This document shows, piece after piece, positions 7,275 to 16,495 of a stretch of DNA of 34,605 bases. Below the pieces are notes generated by a model, which had not been told where the DNA came from, searched no databases, and worked only from the letters and a program-made list of their open reading frames with translations. The position numbers and the translations under genes were made by a program. Source of the stretch: QPIN01 sp964399475 (GTDB lineage: Bacteria; Pseudomonadota; Gammaproteobacteria; Methylococcales; Methylomonadaceae). Numbering within the stretch: the stretch's first letter is position 1; each line of letters opens with the position of its first letter. Location: assembly GCA_964399475.1 (NCBI GenBank), contig CAYNRB010000008.1, positions 1 through 34,605 on the forward strand, in the 5' to 3' direction.

Positions 7275-8723
7275 GTGACAAAAAATATTTTCGCAATCTT
7301 TATTAGCCTTTTTTTATTGCTACTCACTTCCTGTGACAACTATTCTCCCAAACACAAAGGTTTTTCAAAGCTAGAACAAATAAAACATGATGGCATCATC
7401 AATATACTGACTCGCCAAGATCCAACCACCTATTACGAAGGTGCTGAAGGCTTAACAGGTTTAGAATACGACCTGGTCACTTTGTTTGCTGAACATTTGA
7501 AAGTGAAGGTCAATTTTATTATTCCCGATACTTTTGATGCGATTTTAAAACAAATATCTACCAGTAAAGCAGATATTGCTGCGGCCGGACTTACCGTTAC
7601 TCAACAACGCAAGCAAAAAATGCGTTTTGCTCAGACTTACCAAAGTATTACCGAACAAGTCATTTATCGAGCCGGTAGAAAAAGACCTAAACATGTTACT
7701 GACCTTAACCAAGGAATCATTGAAATAGTCAATGGTGCCAGTCATATAGATACCCTTCTCAAATTACAATCTCAACACCCGAGTCTCAACTGGAACACTA
7801 ATACAGAATTGAGCACGGACGGTTTAATGTATTTAGTCAATGAAGGTTTAATTGACTATACCATTGCTGATTCTCACCTCGCCAAATCAATTAAACGTTT
7901 TTATCCAAAACTGAATATTGCTTTTGATATTTCAAAACCCAGAAAACTGGCCTGGGCGTTACCACTCTCAACCGACAATAGTTTATATGATGAAGTGGCT
8001 ATTTTCTTTAAAACAATACAGCAAAACAAAACATTAGAACAATTACTCGAAAAACATTATGGAAACACAGGAAATCTAAGTTATGTAGGTAATTGCAAGT
8101 TTCGCGAGCATGTTCAAAGCAGACTTCCGGCTTTTGAACAATACTTCAAAGCTGAAGCAATAAAACATGACATAGATTGGAGACTACTAGCAGCAATTGG
8201 CTATCAAGAATCACACTGGAGAGCCGATGCAATTTCACCAACAGGCGTAAAGGGTTTAATGATGCTCACCAATGGAACTGCCAGGCAGCTTGGCATTAAG
8301 GACAGAACAGATCCCATACAGAGTATCAAGGGAGGGGCTTTGTACTTTAAACAAAGAATCAAAAAAATACCCGCACGTATCCAGAATCCTGATCGAATCT
8401 GGTTTGCACTGGCTTCCTACAATGTAGGGTTTGGTCACCTAGAAGATGCTCGAATATTAACCCAAACTAGAAAAGACAACCCTGATAAATGGCTTGATGT
8501 AAAACAATCTCTGCCTTTACTCAGCCAAAAGAAATGGTATAAACAAACTCGGCATGGCTATGCACGGGGAAAAGAACCTGTTCGATATGTAGAAAATATT
8601 AGAAGTTATTACGATTTATTAGTATGGTTAACAGAAGAAAACCAGATAGAAAAAAAAGTCATGTCATTGAAATCTGAGGGGTCGGAAAATAAAGCACTCA
8701 GTATAGAACCTTCTATATTATGA
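7275..8723 (+). CDS. mltF: membrane-bound lytic murein transglycosylase F
   Basis: A lipoprotein that cleaves the glycan strand of peptidoglycan to 1,6-anhydromuropeptides at the outer membrane. The 482-residue protein has a lipoprotein signal with Cys20 (LLLLTSC), a periplasmic solute-binding-type domain (SBP family 3, about 35-262) and a C-terminal SLT lysozyme-like domain (about 275-450). The catalytic Glu is E312 in IGYQESHW, followed by the usual SPTGVKGLMMLT motif and the AxASYNVGFGHLEDA segment. Order and length match E. coli MltF. The start is a GTG with no clear ribosome binding site; the leader is formed by the hairpin element that ends 10 bases upstream, and no upstream in-frame ATG exists before a stop. 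Confidence 0.95.
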   Translation: MTKNIFAIFISLFLLLLTSCDNYSPKHKGFSKLEQIKHDGIINILTRQDPTTYYEGAEGLTGLEYDLVTLFAEHLKVKVNFIIPDTFDAILKQISTSKADIAAAGLTVTQQRKQKMRFAQTYQSITEQVIYRAGRKRPKHVTDLNQGIIEIVNGASHIDTLLKLQSQHPSLNWNTNTELSTDGLMYLVNEGLIDYTIADSHLAKSIKRFYPKLNIAFDISKPRKLAWALPLSTDNSLYDEVAIFFKTIQQNKTLEQLLEKHYGNTGNLSYVGNCKFREHVQSRLPAFEQYFKAEAIKHDIDWRLLAAIGYQESHWRADAISPTGVKGLMMLTNGTARQLGIKDRTDPIQSIKGGALYFKQRIKKIPARIQNPDRIWFALASYNVGFGHLEDARILTQTRKDNPDKWLDVKQSLPLLSQKKWYKQTRHGYARGKEPVRYVENIRSYYDLLVWLTEENQIEKKVMSLKSEGSENKALSIEPSIL

Positions 8724-9067
8724 CAATAACTTGAGGATTCAATAGATCCACCAGAGTACTTCTGCTTTAGGCTGGCGCTGAGAATAAAAACCAAAGGTAT
8801 CTGCTATAAATTTCAGGGAGAAATAGAGACTGACAGCCACTCAGGCATGCCATCAATGTAGCCTGGAGGAGCGTAGCGGAATCCAGGAGTCCGTATCATT
8901 CCTTCCCAGATTTCGCTACGCTACATCCAGGCTACCCGTTAATTCTATTTCAGTGACGGTTGCCCTGGATTTTATAGTGGGTACAACCAAAGTTCGGATA
9001 TAAACGCATAAAATCTAGTTAGAGATTCAGAAATATCACTCAAACTGGTAATTTATTTACTATAAGT
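8724..9067. other. intergenic region between convergent genes with a palindromic repeat (8858-8935)
   Basis: This 344-bp stretch has no credible gene. It holds an imperfect inverted repeat from 8858 to 8935, whose arms read GTAGCCTGGAGGAGCGTAGC and the complement of GTAGCCTGGATGTAGCGTAG. It is related to the GTAGCCTTGAT repeats at 22011 and 27355. Lying between the ends of mltF and the diguanylate cyclase gene, it may terminate both transcripts. A fragment TTGAGGATTCAAT near 8731 resembles the end of the hairpin element at 27542 but no partner end is seen close by. Confidence 0.55.
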
Positions 9068-10000
9068 TCACTTAAAAACACAAACCTGATTACGTCCTAA
9101 TTGTTTAGCTTGGTATAATGCTTTGTCAGCTGACTGAAGTAACTGTGATATTGTCTGGATATTCTTATCTTGTAAGGTACTGATTCCCAGACTAATGGTC
9201 AAATATTCCCAGTCATCCAAATCATTACGTTTTATTTTCAAATTTTCTATTTCAACACGTAACATTTCTGCAAAATTATTTGCGCCTTCAGGGTCTGTAA
9301 TCGGCAACACTACACAGAATTCTTCTCCACCAAATCTAGCGACTAAATCTCCTGCCCTGCATAGCAATTCAGACATTTTCTGTGCGCATAGTTTCAAAGC
9401 ATCATCACCTGCAAGATGTCCAAAGTGATCATTAAAGCTTTTGAAAAAATCAATATCTATCATGATAAGACTTAATGGTTTTTTCGATCTAATATGTCGG
9501 CGAAATTCTTCTTCTAGCGTCCAATTTAGGAATCGACGATTGGGTATCCCCGTTAACCCATCCTGGTTAGCTAATTGCTCAGCTTTATTGATTTCTTTAG
9601 ACAATTCATGTGTTACATTGACTAATTTGTTACGCATTTCTACAATGCGTTCCATTGCTATCAGTTTAGCTTTAAGAATGAGCTTTTCTACGGGTTTATG
9701 CAAAAAATCATCGGCTCCTGCATTAATGCCTTTGGCAAATGATTCATTATCAACTGAATTACTTAAAAATAAAATGGGACGCCAGTCCTGTTGAATCTCA
9801 CGTAACATTTTAACCACCTGATAACCATCCATTTCTGGCATACGAACATCCAATAAAACCAGGTCTGGATTATGTTCCTCAAATAATCTGATAGCTTGTT
9901 TGCCATCTTCTGCTAACTCAATTTGATATCCAAATGATAAAAGATGGTGTTGAATAATCAGTCGGTCAGCCAAAGAGTCTTCAACAACTAATATCTTCAT
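9068..10000 (-). CDS. response regulator with diguanylate cyclase output (REC-GGDEF)
   Basis: A cytoplasmic 310-residue protein that should make cyclic di-GMP from two GTP when phosphorylated. The receiver domain (1-118) has the acidic pair E7/D8, phospho-acceptor Asp51 in LLDVRMPEMDG, a switch Ser (80-81) and Lys102. A helical linker (about 118-145) leads to the GGDEF domain (145-310) with an intact GGEEF active site (224-228). An RxxD inhibitory site (R215, D218) sits five residues before it, so product feedback inhibition is expected. The ribosome binding site AGGG lies inside the upstream kinase gene; the frames overlap by 4 bases, making this the probable output partner of that kinase. 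Confidence 0.95.
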   Translation of the reverse strand: MKILVVEDSLADRLIIQHHLLSFGYQIELAEDGKQAIRLFEEHNPDLVLLDVRMPEMDGYQVVKMLREIQQDWRPILFLSNSVDNESFAKGINAGADDFLHKPVEKLILKAKLIAMERIVEMRNKLVNVTHELSKEINKAEQLANQDGLTGIPNRRFLNWTLEEEFRRHIRSKKPLSLIMIDIDFFKSFNDHFGHLAGDDALKLCAQKMSELLCRAGDLVARFGGEEFCVVLPITDPEGANNFAEMLRVEIENLKIKRNDLDDWEYLTISLGISTLQDKNIQTISQLLQSADKALYQAKQLGRNQVCVFK

Positions 10001-13000
10001 GTTTCAACCCTGGCGAGTTCCACTAATACTTGCTTATATTCCTGCTTGAGTTGGGGTAGTAGCGCACTTGCCTGTTTTAAATAATTTTTATCTGCTAATG
10101 CTTCGATTTTAGCTGCCATTTTATTTAGTTTTACAGCCCCTAAGTTAGCCGAAGGTGATTTTAAATTATGTACCAGTCCTGCAAAATCCTTAGCAGGCAT
10201 TAGCGCAGATTTTTCTTCCAATTGTGTAACAATCTCTTCAATACTTTGCAAAATTGCAGCACGAACCGCCAGAAAATCCTCACCCATTTCAAAACTCAAT
10301 TTTTCCAATATGCTTACGTCCAGAGAATTCTCCTGTTTCGGTTTCTCCATCAAATCCCTACTATCGACAGTTTCAATTGGATTAAATTCTGTTACATATT
10401 GCTTACTGGGACTTATCCAGCATTTTAGACTACGGATTAAATGTTCTCTGGTAAAAGGTTTAATTATCACCTCATTCATTCCAGATTCTATACATCTTGT
10501 GGTATCTTCAATCGAATTATTAGCGGTCAAGGCAACAATAGGCATAACGTTTTGTGTTTCTTTCTGACGAATCAATTGCGTCGTGTCATACCCATCCATT
10601 ATGGGCATTCTGCAATCCATAAAAATTAAATCATATGAATTATTTTTCCATAATTCAATCGCTTGTATTCCATTGTCTGCAAAATCAACTTCTAACCCCA
10701 TTTTTCTTAACATGTTACCTGCTATCAATTGATTAGTATCATCATCATCAGCAACTAATACTTTTCCATTAAATTTAATTCTTGAAATGGAAGGAATTGT
10801 ATATTCATTTTCTATAATTAACCCCACTTCACTGTTGAGCAAAGATATTTTTATCCAAAAAGTTGTACCTTTCCCACTTTCGGATTCCACTCCTATTTCG
10901 CCATGCATCAACTGAATTAATTTTTTACAAATAGATAATCCTAAACCCGTACCTCCGAATTTACGCGTTGTTGATTGATCTGCCTGAACAAAGGGCACAA
11001 ACAAATCTGCTAATTTTGCCGAATCTATACCGATACCTGTATCTATCACACAGATTGTCAGTTCAGTCTTATGCTCGGATAGCGATTGACCAGTGACCTC
11101 AATTCTCACACCGCCTTTGTCAGTAAATTTTACCGCATTACCCAGAAGATTAATTAAAATCTGCCGAAAACGCAAAGGATCACCCATAAAATTACGCTGA
11201 AGATCTGCTGGATAATCTAAAATCAAATTCAGGTTTTTATTTCTACTGTCAGATATAAACAGATCAAGAGCTTCACGAATTAATCGTACTAGATTAAAAT
11301 TATGCGACTCAAGCTTTACCTGTTCTGCTTCTAATTTAGACAGATCAAGTACATCATTAATGATTCCTAATAAAGCAGTACCAGAACGCATAAGAATATT
11401 AACATGTTTTTGCTGCTCCTGATTTAACTGACTTTCTTGCAGAATTTGAGTTATACCTAATACACCATTCAAGGGCGTACGAAGCTCATGGCTCATAGTT
11501 GCTATAAATTCAGATTTGATATTATTTGCTTGCTCTGCATCCAACTTAGCCTTTTCCAAGGCAATTTCATATTTTTTACCTTCACTTATATCAATTAAAA
11601 CACCACTCAAAAATAGGGAGATTCCCTTAATATCCTTGTTAACCGTAACAATATCCCGAATCCAGATAATATCCCCATCTGCTTTGGTCATTCTATATTC
11701 AAAGGTATGATCCAAACCTTGCTTTACTTTTCCCATACAAAAAGTAGAACTTGGTTCTCTGTCTGTCGCGACAATATGATCCACCCAAAAGTTTTTCTGA
11801 TACCAGTCATCAACAGGATATCCCAGCATTACCTCAGCATGGGGAGATACATAGGTAAACTGAAACGTTTTAAGATCCACTTCCCAGGCAACTATACTGG
11901 TATTTTCAACTAGATTTCTAAATTGATTCTCTCTAAAGCGTAAGGCATCTTCAACAACTTTTCTGGCTTTAACTTCCCTAGCCAGTTTTCTATTCCAAAA
12001 CAAAATAATCAAGATAAAAATAACCAAAGCACTAGTAATTTGAATGATTTTTTTGTAAAAAGGTGCTTGAGAGTACTGAACAGAAATCCATTTATCCCTA
12101 ATCTTCCGTTTCTGCTCTTCACTAATATGCTTTAAAGCTTTTTGAATAATGCTCAACAGGGTTTTGTTTTTTTTAGGTACAGCAAATGCTAAAGAAAATT
12201 CATAGGGTGTTGTACCGCTGATTCTTAAATTGCTAATGCCAAATTGAGAAAGGGTAAAACTAACCGCGCCTAAATTGCCCACTAAAGCATCAGCATTTCC
12301 AGAAGAGACCATTTTTAATGCATCTTGTAAATTAATAGCTGATTTCAAGCTGATTTCGGGATGATTAGTTCGTAAAATATCATCTGTCACATAGCCTTTG
12401 ACTACTACCACCTGTTTATTTTCCAAATCCTTAAAACTGCTTAGAAATGGACTGTCCTTACTAGTCACGATTACCATAGGGTAATTAATGTAAGACTCTG
12501 TAAAGTCCAGAAAGTCTCTGCGTTGTTTTGAAGGCATAACGGCAGGTAGCAAATCTATTTGGCCTCTACGAGCACTTTGCATAACAGATTGCCAATTGGG
12601 ATGATTTTGAACCACAAAATCAAGCCCAGTTATTTCAGCAATTAAATCAATGTAATCTGCTGCCATACCTGAATATTCATCTTGCTCATTAATAAACTCG
12701 AAAGGAGCCCAAGCTGGATCAACGCCCATTTCAATCTGTGGATGTTGCTGAATCCAGTTTTCCTCTTCTCTTGATAAAATTAAGGACGAATTTGTGGCAG
12801 CGGAAACCTGATAAATGAAACCCTCTAAAACAAATGCTTTAGGCACTTTTTTTAATTGTTTATAAACATCTAAAATTCTATTCATGCGATCCAGATTAAT
12901 CGCTCCGATTTCAATGTACTCTGGGAGAATAAATCGTTCTAGTTTTTTAGCTTCAAAAACCAATGCAGCTCGGGATTTCTGTTTTGAATATTTGTTCAGT

Positions 13001-13791
13001 ATCAAATCAATAATTTCATCAGGATGGTCTAGTGCATAGCGCCAACCGCGTAGACTTGCCTCAATAAAATTAGCAACACGCTTCGGATGCTGTTTTAATT
13101 CTAATTCACTGGTAAAAATATTATCACCATAAAAATCAATGCCATAATTGATCGGATCAATAATATTAAATTGAACCTGGCGTTCTTTTAGAACACCTGG
13201 TTGATTGGTTGCATAGGCTGAAATAATATCAACTTTTCCGTTGATAAAATCATCCAGGTTAAAAGTATGTTCGCTGACTTTTATCTGCTCCAATGAAACA
13301 GACTCGGTATTTAACATCGCGATAATAGAAGCATTAGCTATTTCATGCTTAGAAAGCATCATGCTTTTACCTATCATCTGCGCAGGGCTGTAAATTTTAT
13401 TGGTAGCCAAACTCAGCAACACTATAGGCGAATGTTGAAAAATATTTGCTAGTAAAACAACAGGCGCGCCATTAGCTCGATCAACTATCAATGAAGCATC
13501 ACTAATACCATAATTGGCACGAGCACTTGTAACCTCATCCACCAGATCCATTTCTTGTTCATACTCGCGGATTTTTACATCCAGTCCATATTCCTGATAG
13601 TAACCTTGTTCAATCGCAGCGTAAAAACCGGCAAACTCAAATTGATGTTTCCACATTAATTGCAATGTGACTTGAGTGAGTTCATCTGCATTAGACTCAG
13701 CTTTACTTAAGTTAGAGATGCCTAAAGAAAATAGGCCAATGAATAGCAAAATAATAATCTTCATTAACTTTTTGTCTGAGGTTAGATTCAA
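9997..13791 (-). CDS. hybrid sensor histidine kinase with tandem NMT1-type and SBP3-type periplasmic sensors
   Basis: A 1264-residue membrane kinase. Domains in order: signal/anchor (about 10-30), an NMT1/ThiY-like solute-binding domain (36-330, beginning TLQLMWKHQFEFAGFYAA), a family-3 solute-binding domain (345-570), a transmembrane helix (581-599), PAS (620-740), HisKA with His768 in MSHELRTPLNG, HATPase (about 865-985, N-box GNAVKF, DTGIGI, GGTGLGL), a receiver with Asp1059 in FMDCRMP, and a C-terminal HPt domain with His1208 in LVHNLKS. This is a full phosphorelay, probably ending at the REC-GGDEF protein encoded next. The ligand is unknown; NMT1 domains elsewhere bind pyrimidines, taurine-like or nitrate-like compounds, and SBP3 binds amino acids. 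Numbering uses a TTG start with AGGGGA just upstream; an ATG nine codons later (13764) gives a cleaner signal peptide. Confidence 0.93.
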   Translation of the reverse strand: MNLTSDKKLMKIIILLFIGLFSLGISNLSKAESNADELTQVTLQLMWKHQFEFAGFYAAIEQGYYQEYGLDVKIREYEQEMDLVDEVTSARANYGISDASLIVDRANGAPVVLLANIFQHSPIVLLSLATNKIYSPAQMIGKSMMLSKHEIANASIIAMLNTESVSLEQIKVSEHTFNLDDFINGKVDIISAYATNQPGVLKERQVQFNIIDPINYGIDFYGDNIFTSELELKQHPKRVANFIEASLRGWRYALDHPDEIIDLILNKYSKQKSRAALVFEAKKLERFILPEYIEIGAINLDRMNRILDVYKQLKKVPKAFVLEGFIYQVSAATNSSLILSREEENWIQQHPQIEMGVDPAWAPFEFINEQDEYSGMAADYIDLIAEITGLDFVVQNHPNWQSVMQSARRGQIDLLPAVMPSKQRRDFLDFTESYINYPMVIVTSKDSPFLSSFKDLENKQVVVVKGYVTDDILRTNHPEISLKSAINLQDALKMVSSGNADALVGNLGAVSFTLSQFGISNLRISGTTPYEFSLAFAVPKKNKTLLSIIQKALKHISEEQKRKIRDKWISVQYSQAPFYKKIIQITSALVIFILIILFWNRKLAREVKARKVVEDALRFRENQFRNLVENTSIVAWEVDLKTFQFTYVSPHAEVMLGYPVDDWYQKNFWVDHIVATDREPSSTFCMGKVKQGLDHTFEYRMTKADGDIIWIRDIVTVNKDIKGISLFLSGVLIDISEGKKYEIALEKAKLDAEQANNIKSEFIATMSHELRTPLNGVLGITQILQESQLNQEQQKHVNILMRSGTALLGIINDVLDLSKLEAEQVKLESHNFNLVRLIREALDLFISDSRNKNLNLILDYPADLQRNFMGDPLRFRQILINLLGNAVKFTDKGGVRIEVTGQSLSEHKTELTICVIDTGIGIDSAKLADLFVPFVQADQSTTRKFGGTGLGLSICKKLIQLMHGEIGVESESGKGTTFWIKISLLNSEVGLIIENEYTIPSISRIKFNGKVLVADDDDTNQLIAGNMLRKMGLEVDFADNGIQAIELWKNNSYDLIFMDCRMPIMDGYDTTQLIRQKETQNVMPIVALTANNSIEDTTRCIESGMNEVIIKPFTREHLIRSLKCWISPSKQYVTEFNPIETVDSRDLMEKPKQENSLDVSILEKLSFEMGEDFLAVRAAILQSIEEIVTQLEEKSALMPAKDFAGLVHNLKSPSANLGAVKLNKMAAKIEALADKNYLKQASALLPQLKQEYKQVLVELARVET

Positions 13792-13814
13792 AATCCCCTA
13801 AAATATAGTTAAAA

Positions 13815-13881
13815 TATTAGCATATAAAAAATTGCCATCTGGTGAATAAATCACAGTTTTAAATTTTAATTTATGCTAATA
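13815..13881. promoter_or_regulatory. inverted repeat in the divergent region before hslV
   Basis: A 10-base arm TATTAGCATA (13815-13824) and its exact complement TATGCTAATA (13872-13881) lie 47 bases apart between the kinase and hslV starts. A third ATGCTAA occurs at 13902. Three copies of the ATGCTAA core in the short divergent region may be binding sites, but the region is A/T rich and the call is weak. Confidence 0.25.
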
Positions 13882-13953
13882 ACATTAATTTTTCCCTAAA
13901 GATGCTAAGACCATGTAAAATTGTCAGATTTTAATTTCCTTAATGGGTATAAA

Positions 13954-14511
13954 GTGAGTTTTAGAGGCACAACAATACTTTCTGTTCGCCGTGGCGATAA
14001 AGTTGTAGTAGGTGGAGATGGCCAGGTTTCGCTGGGTAATACAGTAATGAAAGGCAATGCACGTAAAGTCAGACGCTTATATCATGGTAAAGTCATCGCC
14101 GGATTTGCAGGCGCAACAGCGGATGCATTCACCCTATTTGAGCATTTTGAAGGTAAACTTGAAAAGCACCGAGGAAACCTGACACGGGCAGCGGTTGAAA
14201 TGGCAAAGGACTGGCGTACCGATAGAGCATTACGCAAACTGGAAGCCCTGCTAGTGATTGCAGATTCAAAAACCTCTTTAATTCTGTCGGGCACTGGGGA
14301 TGTCATTGAACCAGAATTTGACTTAATGGCAATTGGTTCTGGTGGTGCGTTTGCCCAGTCTGCGGCGCGGGCATTATTAGAAAATTCTGATTTAAGTGCC
14401 CGAGATATTGTGGAAAAATCACTGCATATTGCCGCCGATATTTGCATCTATACCAATCACAATCTCCGCATAGAAGAATTAGACACCGACACTAGCAGTA
14501 ATCAAGAGTAA
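13954..14511 (+). CDS. hslV: ATP-dependent protease proteolytic subunit HslV
   Basis: Threonine protease subunit of the HslUV (ClpYQ) complex, a double hexamer capped by HslU. The core matches the family throughout (GTTILSVRR, GDGQVSLGNTVMKGNARKVRRL, AGFAGATADAFTLFE, KDWRTDRALRKLEALL, AIGSGGAFAQSAARALL, ICIYTNHN). The catalytic Thr is the first of the TT pair; most enterobacterial HslV start MTT, whereas here the TT follows a short propeptide ending in Gly that must be removed. I place the start at a GTG (13954), giving a five-residue propeptide and about 185 residues with GGG upstream. The frame is open to a TTG at 13921, which would add 11 residues of uncertain meaning. hslU starts 5 bases after the stop. 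Confidence 0.93.
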   Translation: MSFRGTTILSVRRGDKVVVGGDGQVSLGNTVMKGNARKVRRLYHGKVIAGFAGATADAFTLFEHFEGKLEKHRGNLTRAAVEMAKDWRTDRALRKLEALLVIADSKTSLILSGTGDVIEPEFDLMAIGSGGAFAQSAARALLENSDLSARDIVEKSLHIAADICIYTNHNLRIEELDTDTSSNQE

Positions 14512-14516
14512 CTAGA

Positions 14517-15842
14517 ATGAGCAAAATGACACCTAAAGAAATTGTAAGCGAGCTAGACAAACATATTATTGGACAAGCCAGTGCAAAACGCTCAGTCGCT
14601 ATAGCCTTGAGAAATCGTTGGCGACGTATGCGAGTTGCGGAAGAATTACGTGATGAAATCACACCCAAAAACATATTAATGATTGGCCCTACAGGCGTGG
14701 GTAAAACTGAAATAGCCCGACGCTTGGCTCGCCTGGCCAATGCCCCTTTTATTAAAATAGAAGCCACTAAATTTACAGAAGTCGGTTATGTCGGTCGTGA
14801 TGTTGAATCAATTATCCGTGACCTGGTTGATACTGCGGTAAAAATGAATCGCATGAACGAGATGGAAAAAGTTCAAAACCGAGCGGCAGATGCGGCAGAA
14901 GAAAAAGTTTTAGATATACTACTTCCTTCTGCTGAAGCTGGAATGATCTCCGATTCTGAAGCCTCAACTCGTCAAAAAATGCGTAAAAAATTACGCGAAG
15001 GTGACTTAAACGACAAAGAAATTGAAGTGGATACCAAAGCACCTGCGGTGGGTGTTGAAATTATGGCACCTCCTGGCATGGAAGACATGACCAACCAGTT
15101 ACAGGGCATGTTTCAAAATCTCAATAGCGGTAAAACCAAAACCCGCAAAATGAAAATCTCTGAAGCACTCAAAGCCTTACAGGAAGAAGAAGCCTCTAAA
15201 TTGGTTAATGAAGATGATATTAAATTATCTGCGGTAGAGTCAGTTGAGCAAAATGGTATTGTATTTCTTGATGAAATAGACAAAGTTTGTAAACGCTCAG
15301 AATTGGGTGGTGGTGGCGGAGAAGTTTCTCGCGAAGGTGTACAACGTGATTTGCTACCCTTAGTTGAAGGCAGCACTGTCAGCACTAAATATGGCATGGT
15401 CAAAACAGATCATATCTTGTTTATTGCATCCGGTGCCTTTCATTTAACCAAACCTTCAGATTTAATTCCTGAATTACAGGGTCGCTTTCCTATTCGAGTT
15501 GAACTTAACGCCTTGTCTGCTGAAGATTTTGTGCGCATTTTAACTGAACCTGATGCATCTTTAACAGAACAGTATCAAGCCTTACTTAAAACAGAAGGTG
15601 TAGATCTGAGTTTTGCTAAGGATGGTATTCAACGAATTGCCGAATTAGGCTGGCAGGTAAACGAAAGTACAGAAAACATCGGTGCCAGAAGATTGCATAC
15701 TATATTAGAACGTTTGCTTGAAGACATCTCTTTTAATGCGCCCGATATGGCTGATAAATCCATCATCATAGATGCCGCCTATGTTGATGAACATTTAACA
15801 GAATTTGCAGAAGACGAAGACTTAAGCCGATATATTTTGTAA
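14517..15842 (+). CDS. hslU: ATP-dependent protease ATPase subunit HslU
   Basis: AAA+ unfoldase that feeds proteins into HslV. The 441-residue length is normal. Visible elements are Walker A GPTGVGKT (57-64), the pore-loop-type motif GYVGRD (about 90-95), the family's inserted I-domain (about 105-240), Walker B VFLDEIDK (249-256), sensor-2 ENIGARRLHT near 385-394 and the C-terminal tail ending SRYIL, which in this family docks into HslV. It follows hslV by 5 bases, as in most proteobacteria. Confidence 0.98.
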   Translation: MSKMTPKEIVSELDKHIIGQASAKRSVAIALRNRWRRMRVAEELRDEITPKNILMIGPTGVGKTEIARRLARLANAPFIKIEATKFTEVGYVGRDVESIIRDLVDTAVKMNRMNEMEKVQNRAADAAEEKVLDILLPSAEAGMISDSEASTRQKMRKKLREGDLNDKEIEVDTKAPAVGVEIMAPPGMEDMTNQLQGMFQNLNSGKTKTRKMKISEALKALQEEEASKLVNEDDIKLSAVESVEQNGIVFLDEIDKVCKRSELGGGGGEVSREGVQRDLLPLVEGSTVSTKYGMVKTDHILFIASGAFHLTKPSDLIPELQGRFPIRVELNALSAEDFVRILTEPDASLTEQYQALLKTEGVDLSFAKDGIQRIAELGWQVNESTENIGARRLHTILERLLEDISFNAPDMADKSIIIDAAYVDEHLTEFAEDEDLSRYIL

Positions 15843-15844
15843 TC

Positions 15845-16237
15845 ATGATGCGATTAACAATTGAATCGACACAGCGTATCCCCACAGATATTAAACTGCA
15901 TCAGCTTTCACATATTTTGGACTTAAAGTTTGATAACGGTGAGAAATTTAAACTTCCCTGTGAATTTATACGTGTTTACACCCCTTCTGCCGAAGCACTA
16001 GGTCATGCCGCAGGTCAGGAAATACTACAGATCGGGAAAGAAAACATTAATATCACAGCCATTAAACCCATTGGAAATTATGCGATACAGCCTACTTTTA
16101 CCGATGGACATGATACGGGGATTTACTCGTGGGATATGCTTTACACATTAGGTTCTCAGTACCCAGCCCTGTGGGAAAATTATCTAAATGAATTAAAAAA
16201 AGCAGGTTATACACGTAAAGAAACTTTAAAAAATTAA
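15845..16237 (+). CDS. DUF971 (gamma-butyrobetaine hydroxylase N-terminal-like) protein
   Basis: A 130-residue soluble protein starting two bases after hslU, with a second ATG one codon on. The sequence has the DUF971 layout: a beta-rich start (KLHQLSHILDLKFDNGEKFKLPCEFIRVYTPSAEALGH), then GNYAIQPTFTDGHDTGIYSW and a C-terminal helix. In larger proteins this fold is the N-terminal zinc-containing domain of gamma-butyrobetaine hydroxylase, and stand-alone versions are often found beside hslVU and ubiE. No catalytic role can be read from it; it may assist Fe-S or ubiquinone metabolism (inference from neighbours only). Confidence 0.88.
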   Translation: MMRLTIESTQRIPTDIKLHQLSHILDLKFDNGEKFKLPCEFIRVYTPSAEALGHAAGQEILQIGKENINITAIKPIGNYAIQPTFTDGHDTGIYSWDMLYTLGSQYPALWENYLNELKKAGYTRKETLKN

Positions 16238-16281
16238 TAGCCGTCATTCTTGAGTTCTCTTAAGAGTGAAGATTTAATAAT

Positions 16282-16332
16282 GTAGGTTGGGTTAGGTTTT
16301 CGCGCTTCGCTTGATAAGCTAACCCAACCTAC
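16282..16332. repeat. GTAGGTTGGGTTA palindromic repeat
   Basis: Fourteen-base perfect arms, GTAGGTTGGGTTAG (16282-16295) and CTAACCCAACCTAC (16319-16332), bracket a 23-base loop. This is a common intergenic palindrome type in gammaproteobacteria. It lies between the DUF971 gene and ubiE and could act as a terminator or RNA-stability stem. Confidence 0.7.
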
Positions 16333-16424
16333 AGCTAATTCATTATTTTTAAATGCCTTAATTTTTAAAGTAGTATGAAACTTTAGAATAAATAAATTAT
16401 TGATATACCCAAACATATGGATTA

Positions 16425-16486
16425 TGTAGAGCGGACTTCAGTCCGCTATGAATCAATTAAAAATGCGGACTCAAGTCTGCTCTACA
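16425..16486. repeat. TGTAGAGCGGACT palindromic repeat adjoining ubiE
   Basis: Left unit TGTAGAGCGGACTTCAGTCC (from 16425) is itself a small hairpin. The right unit, complement of TGTAGAGCAGACTTGAGTCC, ends at 16486, so the whole is a nested palindrome. A related single unit occurs at 31509-31536. The repeat stops nine bases before the ubiE ATG and contains an in-frame ATG (16448) that would give ubiE a spurious extension. Confidence 0.75.
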
Positions 16487-16495
16487 ATTAATATT

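Noticed and set aside
7031..8744. Composite mobile unit around mltF, bounded by ATTCAATCCTCAA and TTGAGGATTCAAT
   Set aside because: The two short motifs match in 12 of 13 bases as inverted copies, but no target duplication or transposase is present and mltF is a normal chromosomal gene.
14082..14447. Frame antisense to hslV
   Set aside because: hslV is conserved across its whole length; the opposite frame is low-complexity Ser/Ala-rich shadow sequence.
16448..16495. Longer N-terminus of ubiE
   Set aside because: These codons lie within a palindromic repeat and precede the normal family start.
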